The notes under the pieces are model-generated. The model made no database searches, was not told the origin of the DNA, and was given only the letters and a program-made list of their open reading frames with translations. Both the position numbers and the translations under genes were made by a program. DNA of 54,265 bases from Bacilli bacterium (lineage in GTDB: Bacteria > Bacillota_I > Bacilli_A > RF39 > UBA660), in contig JAEDKN010000006.1 in assembly GCA_016295795.1 (NCBI GenBank), positions 1 through 54,265 on the forward strand. The letters are read 5' to 3'. Positions 17,432 to 26,635 of the stretch are shown here, one piece after another. The stretch's first letter is position 1. Every line of letters starts with the position of its first letter.

Positions 17432-17466
17432 TCATTCTAGTTGAAAACGGAAGGAGGGGAAGTTGA

Positions 17467-17661
17467 ATGACAAGAGTGTCTGTCAAAAATGGTGGCTTAG
17501 ATGCAGCGCTTAAGAAATTTAAGCAAAAACTAGCAAGAGACGGAGTTCCTTCTGAGAAAAGAAAAAGAGAATTTTACGACAAACCTGGTATTAGAAGAAG
17601 AGAGGCAAAAAAAGCCGGAATTAAAAATGCACGTAAAAGAAATAAGGCTAATAGAGATTAG
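17467..17661 (+). CDS. rpsU: 30S ribosomal protein S21
   Basis: 64 residues, strongly basic, with VKNGGLDAALKKFKQKL and YDKPGIRRREAKKAG, which are invariant in S21. It binds near the anti-Shine-Dalgarno region of the 30S subunit and aids initiation. The order rpsU-yqeY is the Bacillus one. The terminator overlaps its stop codon. Confidence 0.97.
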   Translation: MTRVSVKNGGLDAALKKFKQKLARDGVPSEKRKREFYDKPGIRRREAKKAGIKNARKRNKANRD

Positions 17662-17669
17662 TCTTTTTT
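17646..17669 (+). terminator. Terminator of rpsU
   Basis: GGCTAAT-AGAG-ATTAGTC with one G-U pair, then T6. The stop codon lies within the stem. Confidence 0.8.
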
Positions 17670-17670
17670 A

Positions 17671-17699
17671 TTGAAAAAATAATTTATATACTATATAAT
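17671..17699 (+). promoter_or_regulatory. Promoter of yqeY
   Basis: TTGAAA, 17-bp spacer, TATAAT, directly after the rpsU terminator. Confidence 0.7.
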
Positions 17700-17721
17700 A
17701 GTATCAATTGGAGATGATTAT

Positions 17722-18171
17722 ATGGATTTATTAGAAAAAATGAAAAAAGATTTAATAACTGCGATGAAAGAAAAAGACAAAGATAAACTTACTGTTCTTA
17801 GAATGGTAAAAGGTGCGATGCAGTTAGAAGTTATTAATAATAAAAAAGAAGAAAACGAAGAATTACTAATTGATGTGGTATCTAGACAGATAAAGATGAG
17901 AAAAGAATCTATATTGGAATTCGAAAAAGGAAATCGTACAGATTTAGTAGAAGCAACTCAAAATGAAATAAACATTTTAAAAGAGTATTTACCAAAGCAA
18001 CTTAGTGAAGAAGAAATAGATAAAATTATTGATGATGCATTTAACAAAATAAATCCAACTAGCAATAAAGAAATGGGACTTATCATGAGGGAAGTAACAC
18101 CTTTATTGAAAGGAAAAGCTGACATGAAATTAGTAAGTGATAAAATAAAAGAAAGGGTTAGTAAACTCTAA
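17722..18171 (+). CDS. yqeY: GatB/YqeY domain protein
   Basis: 149 residues, the standard YqeY size, with KEKDKDKLTVLRMVKGAMQ and the C-terminal tail domain found at the end of GatB (NEINILKEYLPKQLSEEEI, then KEMGLIMREVTPLLKGKADMKLV). In GatB this region contacts the tRNA; free-standing YqeY has no firm function. Gene order with rpsU is conserved. The tRNA-Thr gene starts 10 bases after its stop and probably shares the transcript. Confidence 0.93.
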   Translation: MDLLEKMKKDLITAMKEKDKDKLTVLRMVKGAMQLEVINNKKEENEELLIDVVSRQIKMRKESILEFEKGNRTDLVEATQNEINILKEYLPKQLSEEEIDKIIDDAFNKINPTSNKEMGLIMREVTPLLKGKADMKLVSDKIKERVSKL

Positions 18172-18180
18172 TTCTTTAAT

Positions 18181-18254
18181 GCCGATATAGTTTAGTGGTA
18201 GAACAGGTCCTTGGTAAGGATCAGAGGACAGTTCAATTCTGTCTATCGGCACCA
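18181..18254 (+). tRNA. tRNA-Thr (anticodon GGT)
   Basis: Acceptor stem GCCGATA / TATCGGC, anticodon stem GGTCC / GGATC with loop TTGGTAA (GGT at 18233-18235), TTC arm, and an encoded ACCA end. It reads ACC/ACU codons. Confidence 0.95.
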
Positions 18255-18284
18255 TAAGGAAATTATTCGAACTTTTATATAAAC

Positions 18285-18315
18285 AAAAGAACTTTTAAAA
18301 AGTTCTTTTAGTTTG
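18285..18315 (+). terminator. Terminator after tRNA-Thr(GGT)
   Basis: AAAAGAACTT-TTTAA-AAGTTCTTTT, 10-bp stem followed by a short T/A tail. Confidence 0.65.
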
Positions 18316-18420
18316 ATAGAATAAGCAAACAAATTAAAACTCTTGTTAAAAAAATCTAAATTTCTTGGCACTGAAAAATCGAAAAAAATGATATAATTAT
18401 ATTGTTTTGGGAGGTATATA

Positions 18421-18909
18421 ATGTTTAAAGAAGGGGACTTTGTAGTATATAGAAATAGAGTTTGTAAAATAAAAAATATAAAGAAAAAGCATCTTTCTGG
18501 AAGAGATTACTATGTAATGTTTCCTGTTGATGATGAGTCTTTAATTATTGATGTTCCTATTGATGGATCTAGTGAATATTTGAAAGAAATAATAACAAAG
18601 AAAGAGGCTCTTGAGCTAATTGAAAAGATGCCTAGTATTGATGTTATTGACTTTGACGAAAAGTATATCGAGAATGAATATAAAAGGTTAATGTCAACAG
18701 GGAATAGGGAAGATTTAATTAAAATTATAAAGACGCCTTATTTGATTAACAAATCTAGAAAAGATTTAGGAAGAAAAACAAGGGAAAAAGATAGTATTTA
18801 TTTTGAAAAAGCAGAAAAGTTTTTGTATAACGAACTTGCATTAAGTCTTGGTATGGATTTTGATGAGACCAAAAAATTTATAATAGAAAAATTAAGTGAA
18901 AACAGTTAA
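18421..18909 (+). CDS. CarD-like RNA polymerase-binding regulator
   Basis: 162 residues. The N-terminal part (FKEGDFVVYRNRVCKIKNI, YYVMFPVDD, IDVPID) is the CarD/TRCF Tudor-like RNA-polymerase interaction domain, and the helical C-terminus matches the CdnL/CarD DNA-binding half (EKAEKFLYNELALSLGM). Such proteins bind the polymerase beta subunit and stabilise the open promoter complex. An extended -10 (TGATATAAT) lies 24 bases before the start. Single-gene unit. Confidence 0.85.
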   Translation: MFKEGDFVVYRNRVCKIKNIKKKHLSGRDYYVMFPVDDESLIIDVPIDGSSEYLKEIITKKEALELIEKMPSIDVIDFDEKYIENEYKRLMSTGNREDLIKIIKTPYLINKSRKDLGRKTREKDSIYFEKAEKFLYNELALSLGMDFDETKKFIIEKLSENS

Positions 18910-18910
18910 T

Positions 18911-18938
18911 AACTCGAAGTTTATTCGAGTTTTATTAT
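18911..18938 (+). terminator. Terminator of the CarD-like gene
   Basis: AACTCGAA-GTTTA-TTCGAGTT stem, then TTATTATAT; directly followed by the TGTTATAAT -10 of the next gene. Confidence 0.7.
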
Positions 18939-18994
18939 ATTTGTGTTATAATAAGCTAGGAATATAACTATTTTGCTCGTTGGAGGCTTTATAT

Positions 18995-21505
18995 ATGAAT
19001 TTTAAAAAGGACAAAAGAAACATTTTGATTTTAACATTGTTTTTCATAATATATTATTTTTCTATTACAAGATTTGGCCAGTATATATATGGTTCTGTTT
19101 TGGATTGGAATTGTCAGCATTATCTAATTCCAGATTATTTTAGAAAATTATTTTATGAAACCGGTAATTTGCTTCCTAGTTTTGCCTTTAATTTAGGAGC
19201 TGGGGAAAATATTTATAATTTATCTTATTATGGGTTATTAAGTCCAATTATCTTGATTTCTTATTTATTACCATTTATTCCTATGAAAACTTATATTCAA
19301 ATTAGTTCTTTAATTTTAGTATATGTTAGTATAATCTTATTTTATAAATGGATATCCAAAAAATTTGATTATAAGATTTCTATGATTTCAACACTGTTGT
19401 TTATGTTCGCAACACCATTATTTTTTCATAGTCACAGACATATTATGTTTATAAATTATATGCCATTTTTGATAATGGGATTAATTGGGGTTGATAAATA
19501 TTTTAATGAACAAAAAAAGTCTTTACTTTCTTTAAGCGTTTTTTTGATTATCATGTGTAGTTATTTTTTTAGCGTTGGCGCTATAGTAAGTATTGTGATT
19601 TATGGAATTTATGTTTATTTTAAGAAAAATAAGGATGTAACAATTAAATCATTTATTATAGATGGTTTTAAATTTTTGATGCCTATTATAGTTGGAATAT
19701 TAATGTCTTCTATTCTTATTCTTCCAACATTTTCAGCACTTCTAAATGGGAGAGGAGAAAGCAGTGTATCTATAGATTACTTGAAATTATTTATCCCTTC
19801 ATTAAATAATAACTATATTTTATATCATACTTATTCGTTAGGATTAACTTCTATTGCAATATTTAGTTTAGTTTATTCAGTAATTAATTTTAAAAGAGAA
19901 AAACGCTTCTTAGGAATTATCCTTTCTGTGATGATTATTTTTCCAATCTTTGTTTTTATATTAAATGGTGGAATGTATCTTAGTGCAAAAGTATTGATTC
20001 CTTTTCTTCCTATTTTTGTTTTTGTAATATCTATAACATTAGATGACATTTTTAAAAGAGGTAATATACCATGGAAAATTATTGTTGTTTTTGCAGTTTT
20101 GTGTGTTGTATCACTTTTAAATTCTTATAGTAAAATATTTTTATTTGATATTGTAATAACTTTGTTGATCTTAATATTATTTAATCTTACTAAGAAGGAA
20201 AAATTTATTAATTTAATTGTTATTATCAGTTTTGTCTTGTTTGTAATATCTAATTTTTCAGATTCGTTAGTAGAAAAGGATTTCAGTTACGATGTGCCTT
20301 CTACAAAGGAACTGGTAGAATACATCCAAGAGTATGATAAAGGTATATATAGAATTTCTAATCGTAATGGGGGATTAGGTACAGCAAATGATGTGATTAA
20401 TGCTAGATATTATCAAAATAGTATTTATTCTTCTTTGTCTAATCAGAATTATCAAAATTTCTATTATAATCTAATTGGAAACGATATTTTAAATAGAAGC
20501 AAGGGCCAATTATCTAATCCCAAAAATTTATTATTTAATGTTTATATGGGAAACAAATATATGATAGGTGGAAATTATCAAGAGCTTGGATATAAAAAGG
20601 TAAAAAATATTGATAATAATTTCTTATATAAAAATGATAAGGTTTTACCTATAGGATATTCCTCTTCAAAAATAATGTCAAAAGAAGATTTTGATAAGTT
20701 AGAATATCCATATAATGCTGAGGCACTTCTTAATTATGTTATAGTTGATAATGAAAAGACAAATATAGATTACAATACTAATATCGAAGAAATTTCACTA
20801 AATTACAATATTTCTTCTAAAAGAAATATAGAGATTAGTAAAGAAAATGATTATATATTAATAACTTCTGATAAAAACGGAAGTCTAACTCTTGATTTAG
20901 AAGATAAATTAAGTAATAAAATTTTGTTTATCAAATTTGAACTTTTAGATAGTAATTCTTGTTCAATTGGAGATAATTTGATCTCTATCAATAATGTTAT
21001 AAATAAATTAACATGTAAAAGCTGGAAATATAATAATGGAAATTATAGCTTTGAATATACTATTTCAAACAAAAATATAAATCAGCTTGATATAAAGTTT
21101 GACAAAGGAAGCTATAAAATTAAGAATATAGAAACATATATTCTTGATTATGATGATTTTGTTGGATCTTATAGTGATGTTGAACCATTTGAGATAGATG
21201 TTAGTAAAACAAAGGCAGATGTGATAGAAGGCAATATAAATTCAAGCGTTGATGGATATTTTAATCTATCAGTTCCATATGATAAAGGTTTTAGTATTTA
21301 TGTTGACGGGGAAAAAATAGAATACGAAAAGACAGATTTAGCGTTTATTGGATTTCAAATGCAGAAAGGAAATCATCATATAAAGATAGTGTATACTTCT
21401 CCGTTACTAAATGTATCCAAAGTCATATCGTTAGTAGGTATAACTATTTTTATTTCTGTTTTATGTATTGAACAAAGAAAAAAGTGTAAAACGGTATCTA
21501 AATAA
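18995..21505 (+). CDS. YfhO family membrane protein
   Basis: 836 residues, multi-spanning. About a dozen hydrophobic segments between residues 10 and 420, then a large outer domain (about 430-800) and a last membrane segment (about 808-828). SVLDWNCQHYLIPDYFR...FNLGAGENIYNLSYYGLLSP is the hallmark of YfhO-like proteins, GT-C type glycosyltransferases that in Bacillus and Listeria glycosylate teichoic acids. GGAGG 8 bases before the ATG supports this start over an in-frame TTG at 18980. It stands alone, so its polymer target is unknown. Confidence 0.85.
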   Translation: MNFKKDKRNILILTLFFIIYYFSITRFGQYIYGSVLDWNCQHYLIPDYFRKLFYETGNLLPSFAFNLGAGENIYNLSYYGLLSPIILISYLLPFIPMKTYIQISSLILVYVSIILFYKWISKKFDYKISMISTLLFMFATPLFFHSHRHIMFINYMPFLIMGLIGVDKYFNEQKKSLLSLSVFLIIMCSYFFSVGAIVSIVIYGIYVYFKKNKDVTIKSFIIDGFKFLMPIIVGILMSSILILPTFSALLNGRGESSVSIDYLKLFIPSLNNNYILYHTYSLGLTSIAIFSLVYSVINFKREKRFLGIILSVMIIFPIFVFILNGGMYLSAKVLIPFLPIFVFVISITLDDIFKRGNIPWKIIVVFAVLCVVSLLNSYSKIFLFDIVITLLILILFNLTKKEKFINLIVIISFVLFVISNFSDSLVEKDFSYDVPSTKELVEYIQEYDKGIYRISNRNGGLGTANDVINARYYQNSIYSSLSNQNYQNFYYNLIGNDILNRSKGQLSNPKNLLFNVYMGNKYMIGGNYQELGYKKVKNIDNNFLYKNDKVLPIGYSSSKIMSKEDFDKLEYPYNAEALLNYVIVDNEKTNIDYNTNIEEISLNYNISSKRNIEISKENDYILITSDKNGSLTLDLEDKLSNKILFIKFELLDSNSCSIGDNLISINNVINKLTCKSWKYNNGNYSFEYTISNKNINQLDIKFDKGSYKIKNIETYILDYDDFVGSYSDVEPFEIDVSKTKADVIEGNINSSVDGYFNLSVPYDKGFSIYVDGEKIEYEKTDLAFIGFQMQKGNHHIKIVYTSPLLNVSKVISLVGITIFISVLCIEQRKKCKTVSK

Positions 21506-21520
21506 TATCGTTTTTTCTTT
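21489..21520 (+). terminator. Terminator of the YfhO gene
   Basis: AAACGGTAT / ATATCGTTT stem (one G-U) overlapping the stop codon, followed by TTTTTTC. An extended -10 TGCTATAAT follows at 21526-21534 for the rlmN operon. Confidence 0.7.
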
Positions 21521-21552
21521 AGATATGCTATAATTTTATAGTGGAGGTTATT

Positions 21553-22575
21553 ATGAGAAACATTTATGGAATGACTTTAGATGAACTAGAAGAATATTTT
21601 CTATCCATAGGCGAGAAAAAATTTAAAGCTATTCAGATATTTGAATGGCTGTATCAAAAAAAGATTAATAACTTTGATGAAATAACAAATATAAAGAAAA
21701 GTGTTATAGATAGATTAAAGATTGATTTTTCTCTTGAAAGATTAAAAACATTAAAGGTAGAACGTGATGTTGAAGTTAATAAATATTTATTTGAACTTCC
21801 GGATTCTGAAAGAGTGGAGTCTGTTCTTATGCGACATGATTATGGTATTAGTTTGTGTATTTCTAGTCAAGTTGGATGTAATATGGGATGTGCTTTTTGT
21901 GAGAGTGGAAGGTTAAAAAAAGTTAGAAATTTAGATGCAAGTGAAATGGTTTTACAAATATTACAAGTAGAAGAGGATATAAATGAAAGAATCAGCCATG
22001 TTGTAATAATGGGAATAGGTGAACCTTTTGATAATTATGATAATTTTGTTAAATTTATTAAAATAGTAAATAATCCAAAAGGGATTTCTTTAGGAAGTCG
22101 TCATATAACTGTTTCGACTTGTGGAATAATTCCTAAAATAAAAGAGTTTTCAAATTTGCCATTTCAGGTTAATTTAGCTATATCACTTCATGCGGCAAAT
22201 AATGAATTAAGAAATAAACTTATGCCAATTAATAAGGCATATCCATTAAAAGATTTAATATCTGAAATAAAAAAGTATATTGCTAAAACTAATAGAAGAG
22301 TTACGTTTGAATATATTATGTTGGAAGGTATTAATGATAAAGAAGAGGATGCTATAGAATTATGTAATCTTTTAAAAGGTATAAATTGTTATATAAATTT
22401 AATTCCATACAATGAAACTAATAATTTTGGATATAAAAGAAGTAAAAAATCTACTATTTTGAAATTTTATGATATAATTAAAAGTAGAGGATTGAATGTA
22501 ACAATTAGAAGAGAGTTTGGTTCTAATATAAGTGCAGCATGTGGGCAACTTAGAAGCAAGAAGGAGGATTTATGA
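21553..22575 (+). CDS. rlmN: Dual-specificity RlmN-type rRNA/tRNA methyltransferase
   Basis: 340 residues. A radical SAM enzyme methylating C2 of A2503 in 23S rRNA. The cluster motif CNMGCAFC, the catalytic Cys in AACGQL near the C-terminus and the SAM-binding GIGEPFDNYDNF are seen. The stretch after the cluster, ESGRLKKVRNL, is longer than in Escherichia coli RlmN and resembles the variant found in many Firmicutes. A Cfr-like C8 activity cannot be excluded from sequence, but operon position (rlmN-prpC-prkC-rsgA-rpe as in Bacillus) favours RlmN. GGAGG before 21553 fixes the start. The stop overlaps prpC by 4 bp. Confidence 0.9.
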   Translation: MRNIYGMTLDELEEYFLSIGEKKFKAIQIFEWLYQKKINNFDEITNIKKSVIDRLKIDFSLERLKTLKVERDVEVNKYLFELPDSERVESVLMRHDYGISLCISSQVGCNMGCAFCESGRLKKVRNLDASEMVLQILQVEEDINERISHVVIMGIGEPFDNYDNFVKFIKIVNNPKGISLGSRHITVSTCGIIPKIKEFSNLPFQVNLAISLHAANNELRNKLMPINKAYPLKDLISEIKKYIAKTNRRVTFEYIMLEGINDKEEDAIELCNLLKGINCYINLIPYNETNNFGYKRSKKSTILKFYDIIKSRGLNVTIRREFGSNISAACGQLRSKKEDL

Positions 22576-23312
22576 AATCATTCTATTTAACTGATGTAGG
22601 TAAAGTAAGAACTCATAATGAAGATAACGTTGTGATTGTAAAAAACAAAAACGAAGAATGTTTAATGGCAGTAGCAGATGGAATGGGTGGTCACTCTGCA
22701 GGGGAGATTGCATCTAGTTTAGCTATAGATTACTTAGTAAATAGTTTTAATGATAATTTTGATAAATTAGACAAGGTACAAGCAGTTAATTGGATAAGAG
22801 AAAAAGTAGTTAGAATAAATGAGCTTATTTTTGAATATGTAAATAAGCATCCAGAAAGCAAAGGAATGGGAACTACACTAGTTATAGCTATTGTTACCAA
22901 TAATTATATTTTATTTGGAAATATTGGTGATTCTAGTGGATTTGTTTTAAAAGATGAACATCTTCACAAAGTAACATATGATCATACTTTAGTTAATCTT
23001 TTGATGAAAGCAGGTGAACTAACGGAGGAGGAGGCTAAAGATCATCCAAAGAAAAACGTTTTAATGAAAGCTTTGGGAGCTAATGATCCTATAGATATAG
23101 ATATTTTTGACTGCGATATGAATATATCTTCTATTCTTCTTTGCAGTGATGGACTTACTAATATGTTAGACGTAGAACAGATTGAAAAAGTTCTTATAAG
23201 TGATTTAGAAATTGAAGAAAAAGTTATTAAACTTATTAGGAAATGCAATAACCGTGGAGGAACGGATAATATATCAATAGCTTATTTAAGCTTGGAAGAA
23301 AGTGGTGAATAA
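22572..23312 (+). CDS. prpC: PP2C-type Ser/Thr phosphatase PrpC/Stp
   Basis: 246 residues. Metal-binding motifs are all present: RTHNEDN (motif 1), ADGMGGHSAGEIAS (motif 2), GMGTTLV, FGNIGDSSGF, LLCSDGLTN and GGTDNIS. It reverses phosphorylation by the PASTA kinase encoded two bases downstream. The pair controls cell-wall growth and division in Firmicutes. Translation is coupled to rlmN through ATGA. Confidence 0.97.
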   Translation: MKSFYLTDVGKVRTHNEDNVVIVKNKNEECLMAVADGMGGHSAGEIASSLAIDYLVNSFNDNFDKLDKVQAVNWIREKVVRINELIFEYVNKHPESKGMGTTLVIAIVTNNYILFGNIGDSSGFVLKDEHLHKVTYDHTLVNLLMKAGELTEEEAKDHPKKNVLMKALGANDPIDIDIFDCDMNISSILLCSDGLTNMLDVEQIEKVLISDLEIEEKVIKLIRKCNNRGGTDNISIAYLSLEESGE

Positions 23313-23314
23313 AA

Positions 23315-25090
23315 TTGATAACAAAGGGGCAAAGAATAAACGATCGTTATGAAATCATAAAAAGCATTGGTGAAGGTGGAATGGCTAATGTTTATTTGGC
23401 AATTGATGTGATACTAGATAGAAAAGTAGCTATTAAAATATTAAGAGGCGATTTAGCAAACGACGAAAAGTTTATAAGAAGATTTCAAAGGGAAGCTTTG
23501 GCTGCTTCATCATTGTCACATCCAAATATTGTTGAAATGTATGATGTTGGTGAGGATAATGGTAATTATTATATAGTAATGGAATACGTTGAAGGCCGTA
23601 CTTTGAAGCAACTTTTAAAAAAGAGAGGACATTTGACTGTTGGAGAGGCTGTAGACATAATGCTTCAATTAACTGATGGTATGATGCATGCTCATGACAG
23701 TTATATTATTCATCGTGATCTAAAACCCCAAAATATTATGATTCAAGAAAATGGGCAAATAAAGATAACAGACTTTGGTATTGCGATGGCACTTAATTCT
23801 ACTCAGCTTACACAGACCAATTCTGTAATGGGTTCTGTACATTATTTGCCACCTGAGCAAGCAAGTGGCAAGGGTTCAACAATAAAAAGTGATATTTACT
23901 CAATGGGAATATTATTTTATGAATTATTAACTGGGGTATTGCCTTTTAAAGGTGAAAACGCAGTAGAAATTGCATTAAAACAGATGAAAGAAGCAATACC
24001 AAGTGTTAGAAAACAAAATCCAAATATTCCACAGAGCGTTGAAAATATTGTTATAAAAGCAACAGCTAAAAATCCAAAAAATAGATATAATGATGTTAGA
24101 GAAATGTACAATGAATTAAAGACGTGTTTAAATGATGATAAAAAAGATGTGGATAGAGTTATTTTCAAGTATCCAGAACATGAAAATGAGGATACTAAAA
24201 AGATTCCAGTTATAAAAAAAGATGAAAAATCAAAACCTAATGATTCTGTAGAATCAACTGGAGATATAGTAAAAGAAATACCTAAAGAGGAAAACAAAAA
24301 ATCAAACAAGATAATTGCTATATTACTTGGCATATTAATATTTGTGTTTGTTTTAATCGCAGTTATTTTCTATTTTACGGCAGGTAGAAAAATTCCAAAT
24401 GTAACTGTCCCTGATGTTTCTGGAATGAGCGTTGTTGATGCTGAACAAGTTTTAACTGATGCTGGTTTTGTCGTAAAGGCCGAAACAATAAAAGTCGCAG
24501 ACGAAAATTATGAAGAAGGGGAAGTTGTAAAGACTGATCCAGCTAAAGGAAGAAGCATTAAAAAAGGTAAGACTATTACCATATATGAATCTCTTGGTGA
24601 AAAAGTATATGTTATAGAAGACTATACTGGTAAGAACTATATAGAAATACAGACACTGCTTAAAAACGTACATGGACTTGAAGTTAAAATAGAGAAAAAA
24701 GATGTTGAATTAACCGATGATATAGATGATCAAATTATTATCGATCAGAGTTTAACTGCTGGAGTTGAAGTTAAAGCTGGTGATAAAATAACATTGTACA
24801 TACCTAATGTTTATGAAGAATATCCTGATTTTGTTAATGAAGAATGGTCTATAGATGATATTAAAGCTTTTTGTGATAAATATAATTTAACATTAACTAT
24901 TGCTTATGAGCAAACTGATGATTATGAACCTGGAGCAATAATGAGGCAGTCTAGAGCGGCTAAAACTAAAATAGTCAATGGTGCATCATTAAAGATAACT
25001 GTTGCGAAGGAAATGGATAAATCATCAATCGATACAACTGGAGAACCAAGTAATAAAGAGACACCAGATGAAGAGGACACAACACCATAG
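23315..25090 (+). CDS. prkC: PASTA-domain Ser/Thr kinase PrkC/Stk
   Basis: 591 residues, TTG start. Cytosolic kinase domain (about 10-270) with P-loop GEGGMANV, K41, HRDLKPQN (D135) and DFG at 153-155; membrane helix about 332-354; then three PASTA units (from about 363) that bind muropeptides or lipid II in this family. The tail after residue 565 is Thr/Glu-rich and disordered. It senses the cell wall and, in spore formers, germination signals. It is two bases after prpC and followed by rsgA. Confidence 0.97.
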   Translation: MITKGQRINDRYEIIKSIGEGGMANVYLAIDVILDRKVAIKILRGDLANDEKFIRRFQREALAASSLSHPNIVEMYDVGEDNGNYYIVMEYVEGRTLKQLLKKRGHLTVGEAVDIMLQLTDGMMHAHDSYIIHRDLKPQNIMIQENGQIKITDFGIAMALNSTQLTQTNSVMGSVHYLPPEQASGKGSTIKSDIYSMGILFYELLTGVLPFKGENAVEIALKQMKEAIPSVRKQNPNIPQSVENIVIKATAKNPKNRYNDVREMYNELKTCLNDDKKDVDRVIFKYPEHENEDTKKIPVIKKDEKSKPNDSVESTGDIVKEIPKEENKKSNKIIAILLGILIFVFVLIAVIFYFTAGRKIPNVTVPDVSGMSVVDAEQVLTDAGFVVKAETIKVADENYEEGEVVKTDPAKGRSIKKGKTITIYESLGEKVYVIEDYTGKNYIEIQTLLKNVHGLEVKIEKKDVELTDDIDDQIIIDQSLTAGVEVKAGDKITLYIPNVYEEYPDFVNEEWSIDDIKAFCDKYNLTLTIAYEQTDDYEPGAIMRQSRAAKTKIVNGASLKITVAKEMDKSSIDTTGEPSNKETPDEEDTTP

Positions 25091-25098
25091 GAGGAATA

Positions 25099-25926
25099 AT
25101 GAAAGGCCAAATTGTAAAAATACTTAGTAATTTATATTTTGTTAATAGTAAAGGAATAGTATATAAATGTCATAGTAGGGGAAGGTTTAGAAAGGATAAC
25201 ATAACACCAGTAGTTGGTGATTATGTTATCTTTGATGATAAAGAAAAATATATATTAGAAATTTTAGAAAGAAAAAATAAATTGACAAGACCTCTTGTTT
25301 CTAATATAGATCAAGCCTTTATAATTACAAGTGTAAAAAAACCTGATTTTTCAACAAATCTTTTAGATAAATTACTAATTGTTATAGAACATAACAATAT
25401 TGAGCCTGTTATTTGTTTAACAAAAGTAGATTTATTAGATTCTAAAGAAAAGAAAGAAATAAAAAAATATATAAAATATTATAAAAATTTAGGATACAAA
25501 GTTTTGATGAATAATAATCTATTTAGAATTAAAAGAATGTTTAAAAACAAAACAACTGTTTTTACCGGACAAACGGGTGCGGGGAAATCTACCTTACTTA
25601 ACAAATTAGATAAAAGTTTAAATTTAGAAACAGGGGAAATTTCAAAAGCTTTAGGAAGAGGTAAACACACTACTAGATTTGTTGAACTTCATGAAATCTT
25701 TGGAGGAAAAGTTTTGGATACCCCGGGCTTTTCTATGATAGATTTAAATGAAATTAGCGATGAAGAAATAAGGGATTCTTTCAGAGAATTTCGAAAATTT
25801 AATTGTCCTTTTAGTGATTGCTTTCACATAAATGAAAAAGAATGTTTGGTTAGAAAAGCTGTAAAACAAGGCAAAATATTAAAAAGTAGGTATGAAAATT
25901 ATATCAAGTTTTTAGATAAAAAGTAG
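25099..25926 (+). CDS. rsgA: Ribosome assembly GTPase RsgA (CpgA/YloQ)
   Basis: 275 residues. Circularly permuted GTPase: OB-fold N-terminus, G4 TKVD at 108-111, G1 GQTGAGKS at 157-164, G3 DTPG at 207-210, and a zinc site C236, C241, H243, C249. It checks late 30S assembly; the Bacillus protein is phosphorylated by PrkC, which fits its place after the kinase gene. Confidence 0.96.
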   Translation: MKGQIVKILSNLYFVNSKGIVYKCHSRGRFRKDNITPVVGDYVIFDDKEKYILEILERKNKLTRPLVSNIDQAFIITSVKKPDFSTNLLDKLLIVIEHNNIEPVICLTKVDLLDSKEKKEIKKYIKYYKNLGYKVLMNNNLFRIKRMFKNKTTVFTGQTGAGKSTLLNKLDKSLNLETGEISKALGRGKHTTRFVELHEIFGGKVLDTPGFSMIDLNEISDEEIRDSFREFRKFNCPFSDCFHINEKECLVRKAVKQGKILKSRYENYIKFLDKK

Positions 25927-25933
25927 GTGAGCT

Positions 25934-26560
25934 ATGAAAAAAGTTTCTGTATCATTTTTAAGTAGTAAAAATGTAGTAAATGATCTAATTGATTTAGAAG
26001 CAACAGATGTAGATTTTATTCATGTAGATGTTATGGATGGGAAATTTGTAAAAAACAAAAATCTTCCATTTAAAACTCTTGATAGAATGTCATATGTCTT
26101 AAAGAAAAGGCTAGATGTGCATTTAATGGTAAAAAAGCCAATCAAATTTATAGAAAAATATGCAACATTAAATACAGAGTATATTACAATTCATGTTGAA
26201 CTTGGAGATTCTATAAATGAATGTTTGGATTTGATAAAATCTTATGGTATTAAATGTGGTCTTGCAATTAATCCTGATACAGATGTTGAAATATTAAGAG
26301 ACTATTTAGATAAAATAGATATGATATTAGTAATGAGTGTTGTCCCAGGGCAGGGAGGTCAATCATTTATTGAAGAAACTACTATGCGTATAGATAAAAT
26401 TAAAGATATGATCAAAAAGAGAAAAATAGTTATTAATGTAGATGGCGGGATAAATGAAAATACTATATCTAAAGTTTCAAAAGCAGATATTGTTGTTAGT
26501 GGATCATATATAATTAGTAAAGAAAATTTTCAAGATGGCATAGATAAGTTAAGAAAATAA
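25934..26560 (+). CDS. rpe: Ribulose-phosphate 3-epimerase
   Basis: 208 residues. TIM-barrel enzyme converting ribulose 5-phosphate and xylulose 5-phosphate in the pentose phosphate pathway. HVDVMDGKFV, HLMVKKP and MSVVPGQGGQSF are invariant Rpe motifs; DGGIN binds phosphate. The initial SFLSS varies slightly from the common PSILSAD. Last gene of the rlmN operon, followed by a terminator. Confidence 0.93.
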   Translation: MKKVSVSFLSSKNVVNDLIDLEATDVDFIHVDVMDGKFVKNKNLPFKTLDRMSYVLKKRLDVHLMVKKPIKFIEKYATLNTEYITIHVELGDSINECLDLIKSYGIKCGLAINPDTDVEILRDYLDKIDMILVMSVVPGQGGQSFIEETTMRIDKIKDMIKKRKIVINVDGGINENTISKVSKADIVVSGSYIISKENFQDGIDKLRK

Positions 26561-26565
26561 TAATT

Positions 26566-26598
26566 GATATTTAACTATTGTTAGATATCTTTTTTTTT
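26566..26598 (+). terminator. Terminator of the rlmN-rpe operon
   Basis: GATATTTAAC-TATT-GTTAGATATC (10 bp, one G-U) followed by T9. The next promoter -10 (TGTTATAAT, 26610-26618) comes 12 bases later, so the T run doubles as its -35 region. Confidence 0.88.
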
Positions 26599-26635
26599 GT
26601 CGAATATTCTGTTATAATAAACAAAGGTGATGAAA

